64,000 nt of DNA from Strobilurus pachycystidiatus (lineage: Eukaryota; Basidiomycota; Agaricomycetes; Agaricales; Physalacriaceae): positions 682,001-746,000 of the forward strand of contig JAHLMK010000012.1 in NCBI GenBank assembly GCA_019915135.1, written 5' to 3'. The translations under genes and the position numbers were made by a program. Shown piece after piece: positions 24,662 to 35,154 of this stretch. Under the pieces are notes generated by a model. That model did not search any database and had not been told where the DNA came from. It saw only the letters and a list, made by a program, of their open reading frames with translations. How positions within the stretch are numbered: the first letter of the stretch is position 1; each line of letters opens with the position of its first letter.

Positions 24662-25854
24662 CTACTTGGTGTACACGAGGATGAAACGAGGAATAATCGC
24701 GTCCGCGGTTGGAACATAGACAGACTCGTCGTAGTTTATCTGTAAGCCCATTAGTCTCTCCTTCGGTCGCTGCTTGGGTAGTTGCTTACTTCTGTTGAAG
24801 GATCCACCGCTGCCTCACAGTATAGCATGACTCGATATGGCGACGATGTGCAAGATGTTGCGAATTGGTCGGCGAGCTTGGCGTATGTGTATGAATACAC
24901 ACCCTCTCCAAACCTGGATACGGTCAGCGAGGCTAACCCACAGGATGAAGACATGCCACGGACCTGCCCTCGTTGTGCGGAATGCCGAACTCGAACGCAT
25001 GGAAAGACGACTTGACAATACTACAGATGCCGCAGGACTTGAAGTCACAAACGTCCGGCCCCCTCGTGCCAAGATTGCAGATGCACTGCGCGCTGTGAAA
25101 TGTGACGACGGTTTTGCTCGACCTAACAGCGTGTAAAGCTCAGTGATAGTCGCAAGGAGTACAAGGTGAGGTTACCTTTGTTGTAAGCCAAACTTGTTAT
25201 TTTCATTCGTCGTCGAGATGACCTCGTAGACTTTGTTTAGCTCCGGCGCAGACTCAGCTCTGGCTGGGTCCCATTGCGAAGTGAAAAGCTTCTCGACTGA
25301 ATGCGCCAATCGTCAACTCTCGGACCAACTTCGGAAAGAAATGCTATATACGCACCCTTCTTGAACTCGGATGATCCGCTTCTTGATTCTTTCAATCGAT
25401 GTGAAGGTTTGTTCCGATGGGCTAGACTCGTTGATGCTTGTTGACGCTGACAGAACAGACATGTTCCGCTCTGCGACGCCTGTGGCCAAACGCCGCATGT
25501 TGAACAGGCGGTAACTTGGCCTTTGCGAACCCCTTCTCTGGCTAACGTTCAAACTACATGATGTGCACACCATCTCCGAACTTACTTGGCATGTTGATCG
25601 GAGCAGAAATCCGCATGTGCAGATCGCCCGGTGAGTTGGCAGCCCTCGAGCTGGCAAGCCTTCAAATTACGCCCTTCATAGCTTGAGGCACACGTCCGGC
25701 CACAGTAGTCATGTGCACGTCCGCTTTCGACGAAGACGGGCTTGATCTTGCAGTTCTGGAACAGGCGAAATTCTGAGTTACGCTAATCAGAAAGACGACA
25801 AATCAAACCTTGCAGAGCGGAATCGTCTTGGACATGCGCTGGTTTGAGGGCCAT
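24662..25854 (-). CDS. PARP-like ADP-ribosyltransferase-fold protein, diverged
   Basis: A Cys/His-rich N-terminus followed by a PARP-like catalytic fold, paralogous to the gene on the other strand. The start MALKPAHVQDDSALQ splices to EFRLFQNCKIKPVFV and HDYCGRTCA. Further zinc-type pairs follow (CQLEGCQLTG, ADFCSDQHAK, ACSTCG, CLFC). The catalytic part has ELNKVYEVI, TFHSAQCICNLG, CGICSIVKSSF, RFGEGVYSYTYAKLADQF, and ends INYDESVYVPTADAIIPRF then ILVYTK and TAG at 24662. The equivalent of the H-G-T NAD-binding motif seen in the sister gene (RWHGT) is FHSA here, so catalysis may be altered. At least seven exons. Function is unknown in fungi; ADP-ribosyl transfer is inferred from fold only. 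Confidence 0.75.
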
Positions 25855-26134
25855 AGATGAGACATGGCTTTCGAAAATGAAGGGACCAGTCGACTCTGGG
25901 GAGAACGGTGGGAGGGCGTGGACATGAGATGTATATTCTTAAAGGCTTTGGCTCCGATGATATAGCATCCCAGCACAACGTTTCAGTTTCCAGCCTGTCA
26001 GCGAAACGCCGGAGAAGTTCATGGTGACCATGCCTCATCCTCGTGGCCACGATGCAGCCTCTCGTTTCTGATCTGGACATAAATCAACCTCTGCGCTTAT
26101 TGCCCCACCATCATTCTCAACACGGATTTACGAT
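25855..26134. promoter_or_regulatory. Divergent promoter of the PARP-like pair
   Basis: The two ATGs face away from each other across 280 bp. No specific motif is recognised. Confidence 0.45.
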
Positions 26135-27720
26135 ATGGCCACTCTCAATTTATGCGAGGTCAGTCATCATTCCGACACATCCCTCAGTGCTAATAGCGTG
26201 CCTTCCTACTAGCAATGCCACTTGAAACCGAAATTCCAGAGCTATCGATATTGCGGGAGGACTTGCGGTCAACTGGCTTCAACTGGCTCTCTCGAGAAGT
26301 GTGACGTGCGCGCGCCAAACGTACTCGTGATATCGCCTCATCGATGCATTTACAGTACTGTCATATTCGACCTAAGCGCTGGGAAGGCATGAGGAAACAC
26401 GACTATTGCGGAAAGACATGCGCCGATAAAGCGAAGACTCATCCTCCGGCACCTTCCAGTGTTGCATCAACTGTCAGGCCGCCGTTGACGAACAAGAATA
26501 CATCAACAACTGGTGTGATTCACTAACAACACTAGATTGCATTATCTCATTCTCTCAACAGGTGTCTGTGAACACACAGGATGCTCTACTGCCGTGACCG
26601 GAGGCGCCAAGTATTGTACGCAGCACTATCAACAGTAAGACCCTTCATTCAATTGTCATCGCGATCTACTCTGATCTCGACATCGATTTTCCGCGTAGGG
26701 CTCTACAAGATGCACCTTGTCTCCTCTGTCGTTCGGCACCGAAGATGCCGAAATCAGCCTTCTGCGGTTCTCCTCAATGCGAGCAGACTCTCAGCAAAAG
26801 CGCGCCTTGCATTATCGAGGTACCCTCCAACCACCTATCGTTCACGAGTGGTCTGTCTTCTCCAGAGTCTAGTCCTTACATCGTCTGAATACACTTTTTA
26901 GTCGAGAAACAGTTCCAAACGTCATGGAAGCACGGAAGTCACTGCCCTCGTGTCCGAAAAATATTCAAGATCGTCTTGGAATGCGACTCATTGAAGCGAT
27001 ACGACGCGTACAAGTAAGCACATATTTTCGCCTCCCTATCATGGGCTTATGGCGCGTAGGGCCGACGTCGAAGCTCGTGGCAAATTTTCTCAGGATCCTC
27101 AGCGCAAGATGACTGAAGGCAACGAACGACGACGCTGGCATGGCACAAGAAAAGATTGTCATCTCGGCGATCCTGGACACTATCAGGGAACGACCTTCTG
27201 CTCGAGTTCGACATGCAGTCTATGCAAGATCATTCAGGACTCTTTCAATCTCGACCAGTGGGGCAAGAACACGGGTTGGGGAAGGTGTGTTCGCGTCTCA
27301 AGTTAACCTGGAGTGACCAATGAGGAAATGCAGATTCGGCAAGGGGATATACACGTCTGCCACTTCGTCGAAGTAAGCCTGGCTGAGGATCCTCGCAGAC
27401 ACTCCACATTGATACATTTTCTAGAGCCAACGACTACATCAGGAACAACTCGGCTTCGGATTACAATGCGATCCTTCTGAACAACGTTGTGATTGGGCGA
27501 GGCAAGAAGCTTACGCATGACAATACCAATCTCCAGGCTGCTCCTGCGAGTTTCGACTCGGTTTGTGCTCTTTCTCCTTCTCCTTCTGTATCCTTTCTTG
27601 ACTCTGCTCGACTTATAGGTTCTTGGTGAGAAGGGTGGCTCGCTCAACCACGATGAAGTGATCGTGTACAAAGGCGAGGCGATTCGTCCCTCTTATATGG
27701 TTGTTTATGATGCCGTATAA
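26135..27720 (+). CDS. PARP-like ADP-ribosyltransferase domain protein
   Basis: The start ATG at 26135 reads MATLNLCE, spliced to QCHLKPKFQSYRYCGRTC. The N-terminal half is a run of Cys/His pairs (YCHIRPKRWEGMRKHDYCGK, CEHTGCSTAV, CLLCRSAPK, FCGSPQC) suggesting several zinc-binding units. The catalytic half reads FKIVLECDSLKRYDAY, RRRWHGTRKDCHLGD (the PARP H-G-T element), CSLCKIIQDSFNL, GWGRFGKGIYTSATSSKAND, AILLNNVVIGRGKK, then SLNHDEVIVYKGEAIRPSY and MVVYDAV with TAA at 27718-27720. The H, Y and E positions of the ART triad can be placed (HGT, IYTS, HDEVIVY), though the last is by alignment to the family pattern. About ten exons are needed, each joining in frame. Substrate and cellular role are unknown. 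Confidence 0.88.
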
Positions 27721-27879
27721 CTAAGTTATCTTCCACCCTCTCAGTATCTCCGATATCTCGACGCTTTCGTATATATGTTTGTACCGTCACACATAACTTC
27801 TATGACTGCTGTTTACTTTATGTATTATTGTGTAATTATTTCTCCAGGAAAATACGAATATACATGTATCCACAACAGC

Positions 27880-28846
27880 TCACACAGTTCCTCGAACTGA
27901 TAGCGAGAGGGGACGAAGGGAGATACGATGTGTACTCTGAGCAGAGGCTAAACAGATATATAAGACGACCATTAGGGCCCACGTAAACACGACTCTGTGT
28001 CAGAATATCAATGGGATGGGCAGCACAATATCGAGTGGAAGCTCACATTTCGAGAACAGAGAATGCTGACAGTGTACTCGGATCGTTATAACAAATTCTG
28101 GCCTCAAGCTAGACGCGTAACTCACCGTAAAGAGTGCGAAGCTGGCTACAATACGCAACGTCCACGCACTCAGCGCGAAGAAATGTCGAAGCACCAGACT
28201 TGAGTGCCACAGACGACGCAGCGATCCAAAAGACCCAGGAGAAAAAGAGCCATATAGATTGGGCTCCAACTGAGGAGACCGGGTGCACAGAATAGACGGG
28301 GTGAAAGAAGAATATCGAATACAGTCCTGCGGTCACCGATGTCCAGCATGCAGCGGACCTGGGAACGCATGTTCATCAATGAGACTTGAACCTCCGAGCC
28401 CAATGAAGAAGGTCGTACAAGACAACGCATACTGCTGTTCGCGTTCCGACATTGGGATAGTTGCGGTGGTAGCGGTACTGCAATGAAAGCCAAGTTGACA
28501 ATGCGATCTGAAGCGAACTCGAATAAATCAAGGACACCCGTGCAATATGGACAGAGCTTACCTCGATCAATGCGGCGGCAAAGACAAAGGCATAGACCAC
28601 TGAAACGCAGAAGATGAGAACGTGAATGTGGGGAGATATTCATGCGAGTTCACCTGGTGCATAATGTTTTAGATATACACCAGATACCTTGTTGACTGGA
28701 CGCGTGTTCTTGCGAGCCACAACATAAATTGCAGCAGCGTAGGTTATGACCAGGAGCGTCATGGTGCAAGCGATGATACCGGTTAATGCCGACGAGACGT
28801 GGGGTTCAGCTGGAGACTCGGCAAGGATGTTGACGATGGGCGCCAT
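27880..28846 (-). CDS. Predicted multipass membrane protein, MARVEL-like topology
   Basis: The start ATG at 28844-28846 begins MAPIVNILAESP and leads into a hydrophobic segment (IIACTMTLLVITYAAAIYVV). Spliced exons then give VVYAFVFAAALIE, IALSTWLSLQYRYHRNYPNV and, after a 60-nt intron, LSAACWTSVTAGLYSIFFFH and QSIWLFFSWVFWIAASSV. A final segment reading FTWALMVVLYICLASAQ may be the last helix, with TGA at 27880-27882. Four hydrophobic helices with a short cytoplasmic end fit the MARVEL-type proteins common in Agaricomycetes, but no diagnostic motif is present. The first and last splice junctions are uncertain, and the last intron would be long for this genome (about 140 nt). Confidence 0.5.
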
Positions 28847-29300
28847 GATTGAAAGCAGACGGTTCGAAGAGTAGGAGTCAAGTAGGGAAAACCAGGTAGC
28901 TATTATACGGTATGCCCCGAGCATGCGTATGCAGCTCGTTTGTTCAGGCCGGCCGAGTTCCGCGTAGATAATTGCATGTTATCTGGGCTTGAAACGACAC
29001 GGAACGAGAAGCATGTAAGAGTGCCAGTAAAGAAGCACTAAACCAACTTATTGACATGGGGAACGATATGATTAACTGCAGCATGTAGTACGTCCTGATG
29101 CATGGAGGCCTGAACGATCACTCCGGTAGATCGTGTGTCAACACCGTGCTCGTCTATGCTCGTCGCCGAGGCCTCATTGGTAGATCAATGATTGTCGACA
29201 TCTTCATGACGGCCGCTGAATCAAAACCTAAGAACGACCAACGCAACGATGTATTGCATCAGATTGCTGGAACAACCCTGTTCTATCCATCGCCCACTGT
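28847..29300. other. Intergenic region
   Basis: This lies between the start of the membrane-protein gene and the 3' end of the BTB gene. I see nothing in it. Confidence 0.5.
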
Positions 29301-30326
29301 TCACCGCGAGCGTGGGCTCGCCCCAGTGCGCTCCAGATCAGCCTTCGCGCTCAAAGTCTCCCAACTATCCAAACCGAAAAACCCAGGAAGCTCATCCCAC
29401 AACACCCATCGAGCAGTCAAAAAGCTATCCCTTCCGTCTCTGACACACTCCTCACAGATCCGTGTGCCTAGGTCAGTCCAGTTAACCTGGAACCTGAACG
29501 GGGTCGGGAAACCAGCGTCCCCAAAGTAGGCCTCCCACTTCTGCATGGTGACGAGCCGTCCCTGGTCGCAGCGGGCTTTCGACTCGCACTTTGGTGGAGA
29601 GGGGGTGAGAATGAAGGCAAGGAGCCGTGACCGCAAGGCGTTCGTGAGACGATCGCGAGCGATGAGGCATGTCCGCTTCGTCTTCCAATCCAGATCAACT
29701 ATTTTGTGATCATGCGTCTCTGCGCCGTCGAGGAGGGCTTCCAGACCGATGGCCCAAGAGTAAGCCATAGCACTTGGTAGGAGAATGTGATGATTCGTTT
29801 CCAGAGCAAGCTTGATGGTAGCAATAGTGCGGCCACGGAATTTCTGGACGGTGTCGACACCGGCAGATGAGCGTTCGTCCCAGGCTTCAAGCGTCGGAGG
29901 AAAGATGCGCTGTAGATGACGCACAGCCGTTTGTCGGAGCGAATGAACCTCGTATTTGGTACTCATGCGTAGAATACCGGATATCACGGAGAAGGGGGTA
30001 TCTTTGGTGGGGTCATAGTATCTGCAAGTAAATAAATGGGTTCGGAATTCGTTGAGGCGAGCATAAGTCGAGTGATGGACTCACGCGGGATCATGGATAG
30101 CTCTTAGAAAGGGGGTAACATCGTCAGCCGAGTCGGGCAGCGTCAGCACTCTACATCCCTCGATGTAGGTATGGGACTCTGAGTGGATGACCATTTGTAA
30201 GAAGACGGGGGAATGGTACGCGAGTATGCCGCGCGTGACACGAAAGATCGTGTTGTCCGCTTTCAGAACGACATCTCCGTTCTCAAGCCATAGTTTTGGC
30301 GAATAGATCAGCTGAGAGGTGTCCAT
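29301..30326 (-). CDS. BTB/POZ domain protein (distinct from the 5-10 kb trio)
   Basis: Two exons (30326-30085 and 30021-29301) give 320 residues. The N-terminal BTB reads LIYSPKLWLENGDVVLKADN, FRVTRGILAYHSPVFLQMV and LTLPDSADDVTPFLRAIHDP, the usual Agaricomycete BTB with the [FW]..DGD[IV]VL start. The second exon has SVISGILRMSTKYEVHSLRQ and a C-terminal region with CESKARC and WTDLGTRICEECVRDGRD. This C-terminal half with HLQRIFPPTLEAWD is common to a large expanded fungal family of unknown function. The ATG at 30324-30326 (MDTSQLIYSP) sits just before the domain; a longer upstream reading frame exists but looks non-coding. It shares little sequence with the three BTB genes to the left. Confidence 0.8.
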
Positions 30327-31232
30327 TGCAGGCAAGGGGAGAGGGGGCGGCGCGGAAACAATGGGGGTATAAAGCAGACCTTGTATGGACTTCCCCTTTT
30401 GACTCGCACGCGATCGCAAGGGTTCGCCATCATTCAATTGGTAATGTGTTCCAGCGTTCCTGCAAGTGAGTGTGTTTTCACACTCATCGATGTACTCAGC
30501 CTCGAGGCCAGCGCGCGGCCAACTATTCTGTATTCTGCCCGAGATCACCGCGAATACCGATGGCGGAAAGCAACACCATGACCCGCGACATTCTCCCTTC
30601 AAGATCGCGCAGATTCAGGCGCTCGAGCTCCAACTCTCCAGGCGGCAAATTGATGACTACTCACACAGCGACCAGGGCGTCCAGTTACATCCAATGATCC
30701 ATCGTCGTCGCAAACTTGGAACCCAAAGGGCCTCATGGGCATCGACGTAATCCTTGAGCGGATCAGGCAATCGTGGTGAGAGCGCCTTTGGTGAGCTTGT
30801 AGGGTTCTGCTCATCCTCCTCTTTTCTCTGTTCCGTATAAAAAATGGAACACGAAGATGCAAGCTGGTGATGCAAGACAGAAATTCAACATGTGACCGTT
30901 CACGCCTGGGACTCAAATTAAATTTGAGCAACGACATCAGTGAAGTTCACAGTACTTAGTGGTCTGATTTTTGCGTCCCTGAGTGATACAGCACAAGATG
31001 CAGTACTACCGAGCTTACGTAGCCAAGACCTCTACTCGACCGTAACTTCAAGAAGCAGCGTCCAAAGTACTCAAGCTCAAGTCTCAGGCAATACAGATGA
31101 GTTTTGAGAAAGCTTAGTTCATTGGGCCATGATCTCTATTTATCTGCACCCAATACTGAGTAGTTCAATACTAGTACTGAGCAACGAGTACGGAAATGAG
31201 TTCATAGAGATATGATAGAGTTCACAGCGGTC
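30327..31232. other. Intergenic region upstream of the BTB gene
   Basis: No supported gene. The overlapping ORFs at 30380-30940 show no domain and no splice-consistent continuation. Confidence 0.45.
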
Positions 31233-31399
31233 TATATTGCCTTTTTAGGGTCACGATCGGCTTTGATCGATTTGCGAGGCGGGCTGACATTTATCGACTG
31301 ACCTCCCAGCAAGGAATGACATGGTAAGTTCGACGGTCTGAGTCTCACACAGAGTAGGGCTGTGACTCTCTACAGATTTTTCCAGGGCTTTCTAAGGGT
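31233..31399 (+). repeat. Tandem repeat unit, copy 1 of 2
   Basis: A block starting TATATTGCCTTTTTAGGGTC and ending CCAGGGCTTTCTAAGG recurs 212 bp downstream. The two share GATCGGCTTTGAT, TATCGACT, CCTCCCAGCAAG, TGACATGGTAAGT and CTACAG at matching places. Confidence 0.65.
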
Positions 31400-31444
31400 C
31401 CGGCTGTCACTGCCCCAGAAAATGAAGGCTAACTTCATAAAGTG

Positions 31445-31618
31445 CATATTGCCTTATCAGGGTTACGATCGGCTTTGATTGCGCTTTGTGGGGCGGCCCG
31501 ACGAGTATCGACTACATACCTCCCAGCAAGAAGTGACATGGTAAGTGCGACGTTGTGAGTCTCGCACGGAAAAGCAAACTGAGGCTTCCTACAGCCTCTG
31601 CCAGGGCTTTTCTCAGTG
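31445..31618 (+). repeat. Tandem repeat unit, copy 2 of 2
   Basis: The second copy of the unit, starting CATATTGCCTTATCAGGGTT. It keeps the GTAAGT and CTACAG positions of copy 1 but differs by scattered substitutions and small indels. No coding frame is shared by the copies. Confidence 0.65.
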
Positions 31619-31756
31619 CACAAGGAAATGAAGCGTGTCGGGACCGCTCCCAGTGCATGTAAAGTAACTTAAGTACAGTAAACCAGATTGGACGCGAAGT
31701 GATCGGTCCACCTTATCCGCATCCAGCACACACGTTCGGCATATTTCGACTCAAAT

Positions 31757-33458
31757 ATGGCACCACGCCGCCGCACTAAGCAGAAGAAAGGAAAAGCAAA
31801 GGAGGCGGAGGGTGCTCGACCATTACAACAATCAAGTCCTGCCGATGCCGACGCATCGACAGAAGCGTTCATCGTTGCCCAGAAATTGTTTGACAAGGCG
31901 GACGACAAGGAGGCAGCCCTTCGAAATTTTTGGGAGACCGCCGTTGAATTTGGGAGAGGGACGGCCGTCAAAGGCTCTCATGCAGCTCAGAACGATCCTG
32001 AAAATGCTTCAGTATGTTGCTGTTTTGTTCTAGCAGACAATGGTGTTCAATCGCGCTCTTGATTATCCAGGCGTCCCACAGAATCCCACAGGAAATTATC
32101 GATGAGATAATAGATCACTTGCACGACAACAAGAAGGCTCTCTCGACTATCGCTCTCGTGAAGAAGGCTTGGCTTCCTTCCGCTCGTCTTCATCTGTTCG
32201 AACGCGTGGAATTGCACGAGTCTTTCATGGACGCCGGCTTTGATGATCCCACAAACTATGACTACGATAATCTGTTCGTCCCCCGAGAGTCTGGCTCCGA
32301 TGAGGAGTCAGATTCAGAGCCTTTCAATTCCTTCCAGAGAGTTGATACTGGCCTGGAGATTGTCAAATCGACTCCTGCTATTGCTTCCCTCATTCGTTCC
32401 GTAACCATCGAGCATCTGGATCACGACGAATTAGTGACCAAGGGATTCGAGTTCGTTTCGTACCTACCAGGGCTGCGGACCTTCGCTCTAAACAATGCGT
32501 TTTGGCCCAGATTCCCTTCCCAATCCCTGCCCGTCGTCATCAAAGGCCTGGCAGTCATCTCGACCTCAGTAGAACGACTGTACATGTCGGGAGTGTCTTT
32601 TATAGACCAAGGCGACTTTCTGGCCTTTGTCCACGAGTTTCGCAACATCTCCCTACTATCGCTCCATCACATCCGCTGGGAGGGCAATTGGTCGCGCTGG
32701 CACCCACCCCGTCCGCCAGTATTCCGCGGGCTTGCTAGTCAACGACGTAAAAAGGCTGTGAAACTGACGCAGTTGGACTTCACTTCCTGCACTTCCTCAC
32801 GCGTAATCATGGATATGGCAACGCAGAAAGATCTATTCACTCTCGAATTGGAAGAGACGGACATCTGTTGGGACGATGACCTCACCAGGAATCTTCCTAC
32901 GTATACGAAGTTTTTCGACTCTATCGGACCTAATCTGAATGCCATCGAACTAAGCACCAAAATCCCTTATAACCGAGATCCTGCTCGTATGTCATTCATA
33001 CCTTTGCTGTTGCCAAAACTAACTGAGTATGATTAGCCATACTACAGCTTCTTTCCAAGTGCCGTCGACTCACCTCTTTCCTTATCGATCTCTTTGTCGT
33101 GAACGACTACCCCCGGCCTGCTCAATGGTTCGCGCCAATGGTTGAGACATTGGCTAGGGCATGCTCACCTCATCTGACCGAATTCATCATACAATGCTTC
33201 CTCGATACCGACACTCGCCGTAGCAGGTTCATACCCTGGGACGCACTGGACAAGACTCTCTCGAATCGAACACAATTCCCTAAGCTCGACAAATTGCACG
33301 TTGTGGTGAATGCTGTTCTGGGTTTGCCACTGTCGGGAGGAAATACTGCTGCGCAGGAGACCGCATGCGCGAGGCTAGAGGGCATGATGCCTCAGTTGAT
33401 CAAGGCGGGTAGACTCAACGTTAGGCGACCTCGAACTGAACTTGAATGGGATTTGTAA
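31757..33458 (+). CDS. F-box-type protein
   Basis: Three exons (31757-32011, 32071-32986, 33037-33458) give 530 residues. The N-terminus is Lys-rich (MAPRRRTKQKKGKAKEAEG). The F-box-like segment is ASHRIPQEIIDEIIDHLHDN followed by TIALVKKAWLPSARLHLFER, the form used by hundreds of Agaricomycete F-box genes (PxEIxDxIIDxL ... L.LV...W...A...LF). The rest is a divergent leucine-rich, repeat-like region with conserved-looking strands (LYMSGVSFID, LTQLDFTSCTSSRVI, LFTLELEETDI). Such proteins are thought to be SCF ubiquitin-ligase adaptors; the substrate is unknown. Both introns keep frame and are 50-60 nt long, which supports the model. Confidence 0.8.
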
Positions 33459-33897
33459 CGGTATTGAATGTTCAAGTTCGATCCAAACGTGCGGTGTGCT
33501 TACAATAGACAACAGGAATGTAGCCTCACCGATGGAGGACCAATGCGGTTCTCGGCAACCTTTCGTTGTACTGCAGAGAAAGTCAATGACCACATCTACA
33601 AAGTTCACGAAATGGCAAAGTCACATATATCTGTGTTGTCCAGTCAGCCCCGAGACCAGAATAGCGAAGATGATTACCTTGGTACGTAGAGCGTCTGAAA
33701 TCCGAGGAGATACGATATCAACTCGACATTCATTGCATGACTCACCGCTTCCCTTGACTCTTGCTCGATGGTCTCGTGCCGTGAGACAATCGTGGAAGGG
33801 TCGTGCAGCATGACTCGGTCTCTGAAGCTCTCAAGCCATCACTATCAGGACCAGCGAGACGGAATACAAGTCTCATCGAGTCTACCGGCGATCCTCC
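33459..33897. other. Intergenic region
   Basis: A plus-strand frame runs through 33442-33813, but it has no domain and starts inside the preceding gene. I treat the stretch as intergenic. Confidence 0.45.
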
Positions 33898-34850
33898 ATG
33901 ACGAAGAACTACCCCTTCTACCTCTCAACGGCGTTCGCCAGCGATCCGTTCGCTGGCAATCCCGCAGCCATCGTCTTCATCGACAACGAGCTCGCAGCAG
34001 ATACCAACACCCTGTTCAAGCTTGGCACAAACTTCAGCCAGCCCATGACCGCTTTTCTCTACCCACCCGTCGAACCGTCCGCCGACCCCAAAGTCGCCAG
34101 ATTTCGCGTCCGCTTCATTTCCGATAGTCATTCAGAGCTGTCGATTTGTGGCCACGCGACACTGGCTACAGCAGGGACGATGTTCACCAAGCCTGGCCTT
34201 CTTCCTGAGGAAGTCGAGGTCCTCGAGCTGGAGACCTTGACTCACGGGGTGATGAAGGCCGAGCGGAAGGGCAGCGGGTGGTTCGAGATCCAGTTCACGT
34301 CGGCTGTGATTGAAGAAATGCCTCTCGAGGATACCGCCATCGTGAAGAAGGCCATAGACGACGCGTATGGACGCGACGTCAAAGTCGAGTTTATCGGTCG
34401 AGGAGTCGGGACCTATTCGACGTATATGATTGCAGAACTAGACGTCCAGGAGGACTTGCAAGGGAGTGCTGTCGATGTGCGCGCCTTCGTAAGTCGATTT
34501 GGTGGTTGTTTTCAGCCAGCTTATGCTGAAACCTTTATTACTAGTTGAAGTCGGGATACCCAATAAACATCATCACCACGAGGTCGGCCTCTGGACAAGA
34601 GGCTTTCCTGTCGCGTATGTTTGCTCCGAGCCATTTGAAGTTTGGGGAAGACCACGTCTGTGGTTCGGCACATTCGCTCTTGATTCCATACTGGGCAAGC
34701 AAGGCGACCTTTAGAAGTGGACAGCTAGTCAAAGCGACCCAGGTCAGTCGTCGTGGGGGCGATCTGAGGGTGTTACTGGATGAAGAATTCGGAACAGTCC
34801 ATATACAAGGACAGGTGACTCTGTTCGCCGAGGGTAATATTGCGTTGTAG
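33898..34850 (+). CDS. PhzF-family protein
   Basis: Two exons (33898-34488, 34545-34850) give 298 residues, the usual PhzF length. The first half has FYLSTAFASDPFAGNPAAIV (the GNP motif at the start of the PhzF fold) and SELSICGHATLATAG, equivalent to the catalytic-Glu/GHxT segment. The second half, joined across a 56-nt intron, has ASGQEAFLSRMFAPSHLKFG and then EDHVCGSAHSLLIPYWASK, the ED.VCGSAH motif, and ends GTVHIQGQVTLFAEGNIAL. The fold is a diaminopimelate-epimerase-like pair of domains; PhzF isomerises DHHA in phenazine producers, while most fungal members are of unknown substrate. There is no phenazine pathway next to it, so a specific role cannot be assigned. Confidence 0.92.
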
Positions 34851-35154
34851 TGCACTGGCAGGTCACGGCGTATAATCAAATGCTCCAGTAACTTACTGTT
34901 CAAGCCGTAAACATGTACGACACAACATGCAAGCCTGAGGGAGCAAAAAGAGAGCATATCAGAACTGCGAAATGTTCCAGCAAATGCAATGAGTCCAGTG
35001 ATTCTATGATCCACGATTAGACCCTCGGAAGATCGAGTAAACTCAACAATGCATCCTTAGCAGGTCAAACCATTACACAGAGATAAAGATACACTATTTG
35101 GAGATGTGGGTACAAGATGTACTTGGAACTGAAGCCGACGTACATTGTTACAGT
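34851..35154. other. Short convergent intergenic region
   Basis: It separates the PhzF and DnaJ genes, which converge. Nothing else is seen. Confidence 0.5.
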
